DNA of 8,527 nt from Mycobacteriaceae bacterium (GCA_019242135.1 JAFAWC010000479.1:1-8527); one strand, 5' to 3'. Shown: positions 1-7,117, counted from the stretch's first letter. Notes: generated from the letters alone by a model not told the origin. Program-made: numbers and translations.

Positions 1-1
1 T

Positions 2-559
2 GAAGGTTCGGCAGAACCGGGCCCGGTCATCGACCTGGCTGCAACTATCGGTGCCCCCGCTGACTATGGGCCTGGTGCCGGCCCGACTCCGAGGCGGCCG
101 GGCGGGGCCACGATCGCCGGGGGCGTGGGCTCGATCAGGTGGGGCGGCGTCCCGCCCGGTGTATTCGATGCGGCTGAGGACACCATCGGTTGGCGCATCG
201 AGGTCGCCGATTCGGTGTCCGTCGCCGTGGTGCAAGCGATCGTGACCGGGCCTCTTCCGGCCAGGGGGGTGGCGGTGCGGCTGCGGTCCGAGACCATCAG
301 CGGCACCGGTGTCCTCGACGCCGACGGCCGCGCGATCCTGCCGCTTGTCACCGCCAATCGCCAGCCTATGACCGAATCAGCTGCCCGGGAGCATGATTGG
401 GCGGGCACGCTGGTGACGATCGGCGCCGACGTGGATGAATCACCACAAACACGAGAGCGGATCCGCCGGTTCGCGCGCGCACGGTTGGACAGACCGACAA
501 CCGATGCCTTCCTGGCCGAGATCCTGGCGGCCGAAAGGCCGGGGGCGCACCGCAGCTAA
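2..559 (+). CDS. Hypothetical protein, C-terminal part (5' end outside window)
   Basis: The frame is open from the left edge to a TAA at 557-559, giving at least 185 residues. A GTG at 125 could start a 144-residue version. However, the codons before it have no stop and read like protein (PVIDLAATIG, then a Gly/Pro-rich linker), and no other ATG, GTG or TTG occurs in frame, so I treat the gene as entering from the left. The visible part has no signal peptide or membrane segment. It contains a beta-rich stretch (valine/threonine-rich, with GVLDADGRAILPL near the middle). It ends in a charged helical tail with repeated Arg/Ala and DAFLAEILAAE. I do not recognise the family and give no function. 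The next gene starts about 135 nt downstream, so co-transcription is possible but not shown. Confidence is high that it is coding and low on identity. Confidence 0.75.
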   Translation, partial: EGSAEPGPVIDLAATIGAPADYGPGAGPTPRRPGGATIAGGVGSIRWGGVPPGVFDAAEDTIGWRIEVADSVSVAVVQAIVTGPLPARGVAVRLRSETISGTGVLDADGRAILPLVTANRQPMTESAAREHDWAGTLVTIGADVDESPQTRERIRRFARARLDRPTTDAFLAEILAAERPGAHRS

Positions 560-694
560 CCGTCGAAAGATAAATGCCGTAGCACTGAGGGAGACGATCT
601 AGGTTCCACCTGGTCGAATGGCAATTTTCTGTCTCCAACGACAGCCGTTCCCCTAGTGTTTCAGCCAACTCTTCGAGGAAGGCTGGATGTCCAG

Positions 695-2023
695 ATGACG
701 GCAGAAGGCGTGGATGCCCGGTCCGCCAAGGACGAGTCCGGGAATGGCTCTGACCGGTCCGATGACACCTTCGCCTGCTCAACGTCGAAGATGCCCGGTG
801 CACAGGAAGTTCAGACGCCGATGACCATCGAAAGTCCCAGCCGGGACGCGGCGGACCGGTGGTTCCTCGCACGCGGAGTGCCTGCGGTGCTGACGTCGCG
901 GGCACGATTGCGCTACCTGCTGCCCCGATCCGCGCCGGCGTTGGCTGCCTATGCCACAGTCGTGAGCGCGCTGCTGGCGGTGTACTTCCTCATCGGAACC
1001 AGCGAGGTCTACATCGACGGCCCACCGACGCCCGTGGAGCGGCTAGTGCTGGCCGTGATCGCCTTCGCGGTGCCGCTGGCCGCATTGGTCGGCTGGCTGA
1101 TATCCAGACTCAACAGCCGCCGTGCGCAGTTCGTGGTCGCAATCGCAGCGGCGGCCGTCGCCGCGGTCGCCAGCGCGATACAGGGCGGCCTGTCTCACCT
1201 CGTGGGCACGGCGGTCGTAGTGCTGCTGGTGTTGGCGTCGACTGCTGCGGGCATCGGTGCCGTGCTGGCGTGGGCGATGCGGTTGACGATGAACCAGCTC
1301 GCGGCGATGGGTGCGCTATTCGTCCGCGCCTTGCCGGTGGTGCTGCTGACGGTGGTCTTGTTCTTCAACACCTACGTCTGGCTGATGGCCGCGGTTATCA
1401 GCCGGTCGCGACTGTGGATCGCCGTGTTGATCCTTCTCGCCGTCGCCATCGTCTTCCTCGTTTCCGCGACCATCGCGCGGGTCAAACCGATGTTGGCAGC
1501 GGCCGGGGCTTCCCACGATGACGCCGACCGATTGGCCGGCACTCCCTTCGCAGCGATACCGGACCCGCCCGTCAACGACGCACTGACTCGCAGCGAGGGC
1601 TTCAACGCGGTCTTGGTACTGGTTGCTGCGCAGGTGGCGCACCTGCTCATGGTCGCGATCAGCACCGCCGCGATCTACTTCATCCTGGGTCTTGTCCTGC
1701 TGAGCCCCGCGGTCCTGGCCCGATGGACTGCCAACGGCGACAGGGACGGGACCGTTTTTGGCATGACTATCCCGGTGCCCCAGGCGCTGATCCACATGAC
1801 GCTGCTGATCGTGGCGCTGACCTTCATGTACGTTGGCGCGCGCTCGGTTACCGATGAGGAATACAAAAGCCGCTTTCTTGACCCATTGATCGAGGACCTG
1901 CATGTCACGCTGCTTGCGCGCAACCGATACCGCAGCGGTCTGAAATTGCGTCAGCTAGCCTCTGGAAGCTCGAGTAACTCGGAATGCGGTCTCTCACCGC
2001 CTGACAGCGACTCTCCCGATTGA
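695..2023 (+). CDS. Multi-pass integral membrane protein of unknown function
   Basis: This encodes about 442 residues from ATG 695, preceded by AGGAAGG at 676-682. Two other starts are possible. GTG 656 has no ribosome binding site, and the codons before 695 lose the usual G/C third-position bias. ATG 821 is preceded by AGGAAG at 804-809 and would remove a Ser/Asp-rich, low-complexity leader, leaving 400 residues that begin MTIESPSRDAADRWF. After the RARLRYLLPRSAP stretch there are about eight hydrophobic helices. Six lie close together in the first two thirds (for example LVLAVIAFAVPLAALVGWLI and LWIAVLILLAVAIVFLVS). Then comes a polar loop, then VAHLLMVAISTAAIYFILG and a last helix near HMTLLIVALTFMYVG. 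The C-terminal tail is cytoplasm-like and charged (TDEEYKSRFLDPLIEDL). There are no transporter, kinase or channel signature motifs I recognise. It probably sits in the inner membrane; its role is unknown. It is separated from the permease by 224 nt, so it is likely its own unit. Confidence 0.85.
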   Translation: MTAEGVDARSAKDESGNGSDRSDDTFACSTSKMPGAQEVQTPMTIESPSRDAADRWFLARGVPAVLTSRARLRYLLPRSAPALAAYATVVSALLAVYFLIGTSEVYIDGPPTPVERLVLAVIAFAVPLAALVGWLISRLNSRRAQFVVAIAAAAVAAVASAIQGGLSHLVGTAVVVLLVLASTAAGIGAVLAWAMRLTMNQLAAMGALFVRALPVVLLTVVLFFNTYVWLMAAVISRSRLWIAVLILLAVAIVFLVSATIARVKPMLAAAGASHDDADRLAGTPFAAIPDPPVNDALTRSEGFNAVLVLVAAQVAHLLMVAISTAAIYFILGLVLLSPAVLARWTANGDRDGTVFGMTIPVPQALIHMTLLIVALTFMYVGARSVTDEEYKSRFLDPLIEDLHVTLLARNRYRSGLKLRQLASGSSSNSECGLSPPDSDSPD

Positions 2024-2038
2024 GATGTGACAAACATC
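2024..2038. repeat. Short inverted repeat GATGT-N5-ACATC
   Basis: Arms GATGT (2024-2028) and ACATC (2034-2038) flank GACAA, immediately after the stop codon of the membrane-protein gene. A related word, ACATGATGT, occurs about 50 nt further on in the same intergenic region upstream of the permease. It could be a half-site array for a regulator or chance. The arms are short, so confidence is low. Confidence 0.25.
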
Positions 2039-2184
2039 GACCGGCCGGTGCGCCGAAATGACGGACACCCCTCGGCGGCGATGACATGATGTTCGTCGAC
2101 CGCGACGCGCTCGACAAAAAATCCGGCGAATCGACTGCGTTCTCTGACTGAAACCGAGAGGTTGACAAAAGGCCGAACAATCGG

Positions 2185-2194
2185 AACCCGGGTT
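2185..2194. promoter_or_regulatory. Perfect 10-bp palindrome upstream of the permease operon
   Basis: AACCCGGGTT is perfectly self-complementary and lies 53 nt before the permease ATG. It falls 17 nt downstream of a perfect TTGACA hexamer at 2162-2167. Outer, imperfect arms (GGCCGAA on the left, TTCGCC on the right) extend the symmetry. An operator overlapping the operon promoter is a reasonable reading, but no clear -10 box is visible at the expected spacing from TTGACA. Confidence 0.3.
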
Positions 2195-2247
2195 ATTCGC
2201 CAGATAGTAATTGCTCGTTCGACACGCATAGTTCCAGAAGGGGTCAA

Positions 2248-3705
2248 ATGACCGCCATGCAACCCGCGACAGCAGCAGACGAGTTCTGCGAAGACTGCGG
2301 TTATACGCCGGAACTCAAGAGAACCCTGAACTCCTTTCAGATGTTTGCGATTTCGTTCGCGTCGGTGTCGGTGGCCATCGGGGTCTTCGGAACATATGAC
2401 GACGTGCTGCGGAACTCGGGTCCGGTGGGAATCTGGCTGTTCCCGATCGTGGCCGTGGGTCAGACCCTGGTGGCGTTGGTGTACGCGCAATTCGCGGCGC
2501 GTATCCCGCTCAGCGGATCGTCCTACCAATGGGCTTCACGGTTGGCCAACCCGAAGATCGGCTGGATATTTGGCTGGATCGCAGTCTGGAATGTGGGGCT
2601 CAGCCCGGTGACGATCGACGATGCGCTGGCCAGTCAATGCCTGATGCCGCTGCTAAACATACCTCCGAGCGAACAGACAGCGCGCGTGATCGCCGTAATA
2701 TTGATGGTTATTCAGGCGGTCCTGGTGATCGCCTCGACCCGCATCGTCGGCTGGACAAACTCGCTGTCCGTCGGTGTCGAACTGACGATTGTCGTGGTGC
2801 TGGGCATCGGCCTCATTGTCGCGGTGGTGCTCACCGGCCACGGCTCAACGCACAATCTGGTCTCGCAGGGCATCGCCGCAGGCGCAACGAACTATTTCGG
2901 CCTCGGCGGCGGATTGATGGCCGCGCTGATCATGGGTCTATCGACGCTCACCGGGTTTGATGCTGCCGCGAACATGGCCGAGGAGGCGAAGGATCCGTTC
3001 CGCAGCGTTCCGCGGGCGATCGTGGGATCTGTTGTCGTGGCTGCCGTTCTGGGCATGGTATTCATCATCGCGTTGACGGTCGCAATCACCGACATGCACG
3101 GCGTGTCCGCCAGCGCTTCGCCCGTCGCAGAGATCATGCACGATCAGTTTGGTGCAGGATTGGAGAGGCCGTTCCTGCTCGCGATCGCCATCGCGTTCTT
3201 CGGTGCCGCCCTGGTCTCGATGGCCGCGACGTCGCGGATCATCTTTGCGATGTCGCGCGACGCCCGTTTCCCCGCGCAAGGTCTGTTCAAGAGGGTCAAT
3301 CCACGTACGCAGACACCGATCCCGGCGACTGTTCTCGTGCTCGTGCTGGGCGTGGTGCTGATGGTCGCGATGCCGGGTGGCGCCCTGCTGCAACTCATCC
3401 TGGCGGGAGCGATCTTCACCAACATTCCCTATGCGATGACGATCGTCCTCTACTTGGTAGTGCGCCGAAAACTAGACCACCGGGAAGGGGCGTTCGATCT
3501 CGGGCGCTTCGAGATGCCGGTTGCGGTCGTGGCACTGATGTGGGTGGTGCTCGCGCTGTTCTTTGTGGTCGTATCCTCGACGAGGATCGTCCCGATGTTG
3601 ATCGTGGTCGGGCTGATGCTCGCCGGCGGAGTGTATTTCGCCTACATGTTGAAGTGGCAGCCGCAGGTACTCGCGCACGAGCCCGGGAATGCCGACCACT
3701 TCTAG
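2248..3705 (+). CDS. APC-superfamily amino acid/amine permease
   Basis: This 485-residue, 12-helix transporter is of standard size for the amino acid-polyamine-organocation superfamily. It would act in the cytoplasmic membrane to import an amino acid, amine or related small solute by cation coupling or exchange. Family hallmarks are visible. The GYTPELKRTLNSFQMFAISFASVS entry into helix 1 sits at about residues 18-41. IPLSGSSYQWASRLA lies at 86-100, the substrate-site helix MGLSTLTGFDAAANMAEEAKDP at 229-250 with VPRAIVGS after it, and SRIIFAMSRDARFP at 329-342. These best fit the GABA/choline-type eukaryote-like permeases within the superfamily. The substrate cannot be read from sequence. The start is supported by AGAAGGGG at 2236-2243, four bases before ATG. 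An unusual CxxC (Cys14, Cys17) lies in the N-terminal cytoplasmic tail. The oxidase gene follows after 30 nt, which suggests uptake of that enzyme's substrate. Confidence 0.93.
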   Translation: MTAMQPATAADEFCEDCGYTPELKRTLNSFQMFAISFASVSVAIGVFGTYDDVLRNSGPVGIWLFPIVAVGQTLVALVYAQFAARIPLSGSSYQWASRLANPKIGWIFGWIAVWNVGLSPVTIDDALASQCLMPLLNIPPSEQTARVIAVILMVIQAVLVIASTRIVGWTNSLSVGVELTIVVVLGIGLIVAVVLTGHGSTHNLVSQGIAAGATNYFGLGGGLMAALIMGLSTLTGFDAAANMAEEAKDPFRSVPRAIVGSVVVAAVLGMVFIIALTVAITDMHGVSASASPVAEIMHDQFGAGLERPFLLAIAIAFFGAALVSMAATSRIIFAMSRDARFPAQGLFKRVNPRTQTPIPATVLVLVLGVVLMVAMPGGALLQLILAGAIFTNIPYAMTIVLYLVVRRKLDHREGAFDLGRFEMPVAVVALMWVVLALFFVVVSSTRIVPMLIVVGLMLAGGVYFAYMLKWQPQVLAHEPGNADHF

Positions 3706-3735
3706 TTTTTCACATGAAAGCGAAGGGTTGACTAA

Positions 3736-5121
3736 ATGGCTATGTCGACAACAGAACTCACCGGGGACGTCGTGCGCCGCGGTGATCCACGTTACGAAGC
3801 CGCCCGGGTCGGCTTCAACCGCCTGTATTCCCGCTATCCGGAGGCAATCGTGTTCTGCCGCGACACCGCCGATGTGGTCAACGCGGTGGGCTGGGCGCGC
3901 AAAGCAGGACTTGCATTCCGCGCGCGCAGCGGCCGCCACTGCCTTGAGGGTTGGTCCGCCGTCGACGACGGCCTGGTCATCGACATGAGCCAAATGAAGT
4001 CGACCGAGATCGACGCGGCTTCGAAGACCGCCATCCTCGGCGCCGGACTCAACCAGTTGGAAGCCGTAATCGCACTCGGCGAGGCCGGTTTTGCGGCGCC
4101 GACCGGGATCGAGGGAACAGTCGGTCTCGTCGGCGCGACGCTCGGAGGTGGCTTGGGTCCGCTGACCCGTAATTACGGGATGGCATCCGACAATCTCCTC
4201 GCGGCGGAGGTCGTCGTAGCGTCGGCCGACGGCGCAGCGACCGCGATCATCGCCGACGGGGAGAACAACTCAGATCTGCTGTGGGCGCTGCGAGGCGCGG
4301 GCAACGGCAACTTCGGAATCGTCACCTCGCTGACCTGCAAGGTCCATCCGCTGACGCAGACCATCTATCTCGTCGCAGCCTGGCGCGGGTTAAACGACCT
4401 CCAGGAAGTTTTCGAGGCATGGCAACGCACTGCCCCGCATCTGGACTACCGCCTCACGAGCCAGCTCGAGATACACCGCGACGAGATTCGCCTCTTTGCC
4501 GTGCTTGCCTGCGGGTCGGAAGCGGAGACGACACAGATGCTGGAACCGATCCTGTCGATCGGACAGCCCCACGTCACGACGAAGGACGCGAACTGGGCCG
4601 ACAACTATGCTGGGTTGCAGATACCGATAGACCAAGAGCCCGCAAACTGGAAGTTTTTCTCGCAGTTCATTTCCGAGCCTTTCCCGCCCGACGCCATAGG
4701 CCTGATCGGATCGCTCATGGCCAGGGCGCCGACCTCGGATTGCAACTACTTCACCAACGCATTCGGCGGAGCCGTTAAGAACAGCGAACCCTCCGGCGGC
4801 TCGGCCTTCGCACACCGCGACGCAATCTTCTACGCCGAGCCTGGCGCAGGATGGGGCACCCGCGGTGAGGAGGTGCTCGCGCCCGACGATCCGCTGACCC
4901 CAGAGTGTCTTACCTGGATCGCGGATTTCGGTGAAGCGTTGAGACCCTATGTGAATGGCGCCTACCCCGCTGTTCCGAACGCCGGGATGCTGGAATGGCA
5001 AACAGCCTATTGGGGTCCCAACGTCGAGCAGTTGCGCACCATCAAGACGAAATACGACCCCGACAACGTCTTCAACTTCGATCAGAGCCTGCCCCCGTCA
5101 GCGGGTGAGCGCGGCGCGTGA
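3736..5121 (+). CDS. FAD-linked oxidase, berberine bridge enzyme-like (6-hydroxy-D-nicotine oxidase type)
   Basis: This 461-residue enzyme has the VAO/PCMH FAD-binding fold at the N-terminus and a BBE motif at the C-terminus. The FAD region shows YPEAIVFCRDTADVVNAVGWAR (34-55), RSGRHCLEGWS (64-74), GGGLGPLTRNYGMASDNLL (137-155) and LWALRGAGNGNFGIVTSL. The C-terminal BBE element is YWGPNVEQLRTIKTKYDPDNVFNFDQSLPP, close to the stop. His68 matches the histidine that carries FAD through an 8-alpha bond in this family. The second attachment site, normally Cys in the G-x-C-P-x-V-G stretch, is Glu126 here (GIEGTVG). The enzyme is therefore predicted to be singly attached, as in 6-hydroxy-D-nicotine oxidase. 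Such enzymes oxidise amines, alcohols or sugars and give electrons to oxygen, forming hydrogen peroxide. The substrate is unknown. GAAGGG at 3722-3727 precedes ATG by 8 nt. It lies between a permease and a DUF4239 gene in an apparent operon. No signal peptide is seen, so it is cytoplasmic. Confidence 0.93.
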   Translation: MAMSTTELTGDVVRRGDPRYEAARVGFNRLYSRYPEAIVFCRDTADVVNAVGWARKAGLAFRARSGRHCLEGWSAVDDGLVIDMSQMKSTEIDAASKTAILGAGLNQLEAVIALGEAGFAAPTGIEGTVGLVGATLGGGLGPLTRNYGMASDNLLAAEVVVASADGAATAIIADGENNSDLLWALRGAGNGNFGIVTSLTCKVHPLTQTIYLVAAWRGLNDLQEVFEAWQRTAPHLDYRLTSQLEIHRDEIRLFAVLACGSEAETTQMLEPILSIGQPHVTTKDANWADNYAGLQIPIDQEPANWKFFSQFISEPFPPDAIGLIGSLMARAPTSDCNYFTNAFGGAVKNSEPSGGSAFAHRDAIFYAEPGAGWGTRGEEVLAPDDPLTPECLTWIADFGEALRPYVNGAYPAVPNAGMLEWQTAYWGPNVEQLRTIKTKYDPDNVFNFDQSLPPSAGERGA

Positions 5122-5134
5122 GGAGTATGGCTTT

Positions 5135-5929
5135 GTGAGTCGTTGGTTGGTAAGCAACATCGCGCCGTGGCTGCTATTGCTCGTAGTCATCGTCCTCGTC
5201 GCAGGCGGAGCACTGCTGCTACTGGTGTGCGTCCGGCACCTGTTCCCCCGGCTCAAGGGGGGCGAGCAAAACGAGGTCACGGTGTTCGCCTTCGGCTTCG
5301 TCGGATTCATGTTCGCGATCTTGGTCAGTTTCGTCGCTGCCGCCCTGTGGAGTCAGATCGGCAATGCGGACGCCAAGGCGCGGACCGAGGGTGCGACCGG
5401 GGTGGAGATGGCCAGGGATCTGACCGAGTTCGACAAGGCCGACAGCGACCGCATTCGACAGAGCCTGCTCGAGTACGAACGCGCGGCGGTAGCCGAGTGG
5501 CCAGAAGCCGCGAGCGGGGGTCCCTTCCCTGAGGCCGATAACGCCCTGGCGCGTCTGCACACCGCATATCAGCAAGTCCAGCCGCACAACGATATTCAAA
5601 CGAAGCTCCTCGAAACCTCTTTCAGCAACCTCGATGCCATCAGCCAGGCACGCACAGAGCGGCTAATTCAAGCCCGAACAGATGTCGGCCCACCTTGGTC
5701 GTTGTGGGTGGTGATCCTGCTGACCAGCGGGCTGCTCCTTGGTTGCGGGATCATTTACGGCGTCGAGAAACCCGCCATGCACTACACGCTCGTGGTGAGC
5801 CTGGGCGTGCTGGTGGCCGCCGTACTGTTCCTCGTCCTGGAACTGTCGCACCCGTTCATCGGTGAAATTGGGACGTCGCCGGAACCACTGCGTGAGGTCA
5901 TTGAGGTCTTGTCGCAACCTGCGGCGTAG
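5135..5929 (+). CDS. DUF4239 (bestrophin-like) membrane protein
   Basis: From GTG 5135 this gives 264 residues. GAGGAG at 5120-5125 sits 9 nt upstream, and the start is 13 nt after the oxidase stop, which implies translation from the same mRNA. An in-frame GTG at 5105 would overlap the oxidase end and is less likely. Topology fits the DUF4239 family: helices near residues 10-33 and 50-74, a long soluble helical domain (about 75-186), then helices near 187-210 and 215-236. Family-like words are LKGGEQNEVTVFAFGFVGFMFAILVSF, SLLEYERAAVAEWP (110-123) and the closing LELSHPFIGEI (235-245). The family is described as bestrophin-like on fold grounds, so an anion-channel or sensor role has been suggested, but function is not established. 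In this operon it could handle ions or stress arising from transport or oxidase activity; that is inference. Confidence 0.9.
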   Translation: MSRWLVSNIAPWLLLLVVIVLVAGGALLLLVCVRHLFPRLKGGEQNEVTVFAFGFVGFMFAILVSFVAAALWSQIGNADAKARTEGATGVEMARDLTEFDKADSDRIRQSLLEYERAAVAEWPEAASGGPFPEADNALARLHTAYQQVQPHNDIQTKLLETSFSNLDAISQARTERLIQARTDVGPPWSLWVVILLTSGLLLGCGIIYGVEKPAMHYTLVVSLGVLVAAVLFLVLELSHPFIGEIGTSPEPLREVIEVLSQPAA

Positions 5930-5965
5930 TCGGGTGCCCAGAGAGCCCCGTACCACTGGACACGA

Positions 5966-6421
5966 TCAGCCGATCAGCACGTTGGGACGCGGCAGACCTT
6001 CGGCCTCGCACAGCATGTAATAGGCCTGCAGCGCAAGGCTCCCGTCGACAACGCTCTCGACGTTGCCGTCCGCATCGAGGTTCAGGTTTGCGCCATATAT
6101 CTGAAACCAGACGTGCGTGTCGTCCTCTAGCACCTGCAGGGTATGGACGGAACCGGCGGGCTCGTAGAGGAATGATCCGGCTCGGTTGACGTAGTCGTAC
6201 TCCTGGTACTTCCATGCCCCTGAGGTCGTGTATGCGTAGACCGGGCCGGTGTGCTTGTGACGCTGCACCACGTAGTCGGCCTTGAATGCGTTCTCGACGA
6301 TCCAAAGGCCTTCGGCCTCCTTCACCTGAATCACCTTTAGCTTCGAGCCATCGCCGATATCGACGAACGGCAACTCGTCGGCGCCGATGTGCACCGCAGT
6401 CGGCACGTCAACCGTTGTCAC
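5966..6421 (-). CDS. Cupin-domain protein, 2,4'-dihydroxyacetophenone/acetylacetone dioxygenase-like
   Basis: This 151-residue single-domain cupin starts at GTG 6421, with AGAGAGG at 6428-6434 six bases upstream. The metal-site motif is HKHTGPVYAYTTSG (55-68), so His55 and His57 are ligands. The third ligand is His93 in EPAGSVHTL. The glutamate usual in cupin motif 1 is absent, leaving a three-histidine set as in the Dke1/dihydroxyacetophenone dioxygenase group; Glu74 lies between the motifs and might contribute. Such enzymes use non-haem iron and oxygen to cleave C-C bonds next to carbonyl groups in small ketones. The spacing from the second to the third His is 36 residues. No signal peptide is seen, so it is cytoplasmic. 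It converges with the permease-oxidase operon (36 nt between stop codons), so it is transcribed separately. A catabolic link with the oxidase is only positional. The exact substrate is unknown. Confidence 0.88.
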   Translation of the reverse strand: MTTVDVPTAVHIGADELPFVDIGDGSKLKVIQVKEAEGLWIVENAFKADYVVQRHKHTGPVYAYTTSGAWKYQEYDYVNRAGSFLYEPAGSVHTLQVLEDDTHVWFQIYGANLNLDADGNVESVVDGSLALQAYYMLCEAEGLPRPNVLIG

Positions 6422-6481
6422 GTTGGGCCTCTCTCGTCAGGCGAGATCCATGCGCTGGTATCTCCACCCCATCATTGTCTT

Positions 6482-6503
6482 CTCACGTTGCGCGTGACGT
6501 GAG
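6482..6503. promoter_or_regulatory. Inverted repeat CTCACGT-N8-ACGTGAG upstream of cupin gene
   Basis: Perfect 7-bp arms at 6482-6488 and 6497-6503 surround TGCGCGTG, and a second, nested repeat (TCACG-N5-CGTGA) overlaps it. The element lies 60-82 bp upstream of the cupin start, the usual position for an operator. Spacing of about 15 bp between arm centres would place them on one and a half helical turns. Which regulator would bind is not known. The rest of the 183-nt gap (6422-6604) shows no ORF or recognisable promoter. Confidence 0.4.
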
Positions 6504-6604
6504 CGCAATTTGAAAGTCGCCGTCACCGGCGCCGCAGGCCAGGGATCACGTGGGCTCCGATGATGCTGCGGGCTTGGGAGGAAGTGAGTTGCCTGAAAGT
6601 GTCC

Positions 6605-7000
6605 TCACGGCGACGATGTCGGCTGGCCGTGGGAAGTGCAGTCGGCTGTCACGTACACGGTCGTGTAGAGCACCTGGTTCTGCATCCCGCGCGCGCCGGC
6701 CGTCACCAGCTGAGTGATTTGCGTTCCCGGGTTCACCGAGGTGACCGTGCAGTTATCCAGGGGCGCCGCCCCGACCTTGTTGAGAATGACGCGGTAGCCG
6801 GCGGACTGCAGATTTTTCACCACCACGTCCGCCTTATCGCTCGGGGCGCTCCCCGGGGCATACGGCGTGGTCGGCGGCGTGGTCTCCCACGTGTCTGCGC
6901 CGGCGGAGCCGACAACTCCCGTGCTGGTCATCGCCGCACCGGCCGCGGTTACCGCGGCGGCGAACCCGGCGGCGACAATCGACAAGCTGACTCGTGACAT
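6605..7000 (-). CDS. Exported small protein with PASTA-like domain
   Basis: This 131-residue protein starts at ATG 7000, chosen because GAAAGG (7008-7013) precedes it by 7 nt and the reading begins with a signal peptide. The open frame runs on upstream to 7159, but that extension is Arg/Pro/Asn-rich and not protein-like. Residues 1-35 are a secretion signal (MSRVSLSIVAAGFAAAVTAAG and on) with a likely cut after AGA35. A Pro/Thr linker follows (36-54). Then comes a compact domain (about 56-121) with DVVVKNLQSAGYRVILN, a PASTA-like helix-strand pattern, and two cysteines, Cys84 and Cys121, that could form a disulphide. Similar small secreted PASTA-like proteins are common in mycobacteria, but their role is largely unknown. 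PASTA units elsewhere bind peptidoglycan fragments. There is no lipobox cysteine, so the product is secreted or periplasmic. It is transcribed divergently from the PhoU gene. Confidence 0.82.
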   Translation of the reverse strand: MSRVSLSIVAAGFAAAVTAAGAAMTSTGVVGSAGADTWETTPPTTPYAPGSAPSDKADVVVKNLQSAGYRVILNKVGAAPLDNCTVTSVNPGTQITQLVTAGARGMQNQVLYTTVYVTADCTSHGQPTSSP

Positions 7001-7098
7001 GCACGTGCCTTTCACACTGACCCGGCCCGTCGCCCTACGCCGATCTACGGTCTCGGCGGTGGGCGCCCCTCCTGGGGGGTAGGGGCCTGACGAGGCTA

Positions 7099-7117
7099 AA
7101 TGCAAGTGATTTGCATT
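7099..7117. promoter_or_regulatory. 19-bp Fur/Zur-family-like palindrome
   Basis: AATGCAAGTGATTTGCATT is a 9-1-9 inverted repeat with eight of nine pairs matching around the central G at 7108. Its core TGCAAGTGATTTGCA agrees at 12 of 15 positions with TGAAAATGATTTTCA, which I recall as the actinobacterial Zur operator form. It lies about 100 bp upstream of the secreted PASTA-like gene and about 190 bp upstream of the PhoU gene. It stands out as an AT-rich island in GC-rich DNA. The identity of the regulator (Zur, another Fur-family or a MarR/AdcR-type protein) is inferred only from shape and core sequence. Confidence 0.45.

Noticed and set aside
629..644. Hairpin CTGTC-N6-GACAG between the first two genes
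   Set aside because: Five-base stem with no T-run; likely chance. The rest of 560-694 shows no other signal.
2162..2198. Sigma-70-type promoter with TTGACA for the permease operon
   Set aside because: The -35 hexamer is perfect, but 16-19 bases later there is no TANNNT-like -10; TTATTC is about 25 bases away. Kept only as a note.
2183..2219. SigE/SigH-like promoter (GGAAC ... CGTT)
   Set aside because: The two elements are 28 bases apart, far more than the roughly 16-19 such sigma factors need.
4955..5134. Start of the DUF4239 gene inside the oxidase gene (ATG 4955)
   Set aside because: The stretch before 5135 is a shadow of the oxidase frame, and GTG 5135 has GAGGAG at correct spacing and begins the family-typical N-terminus.
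5930..5965. Bidirectional terminator between the DUF4239 and cupin genes
   Set aside because: Only a weak, interrupted C/G pairing without T-runs is present in the 36 nt.
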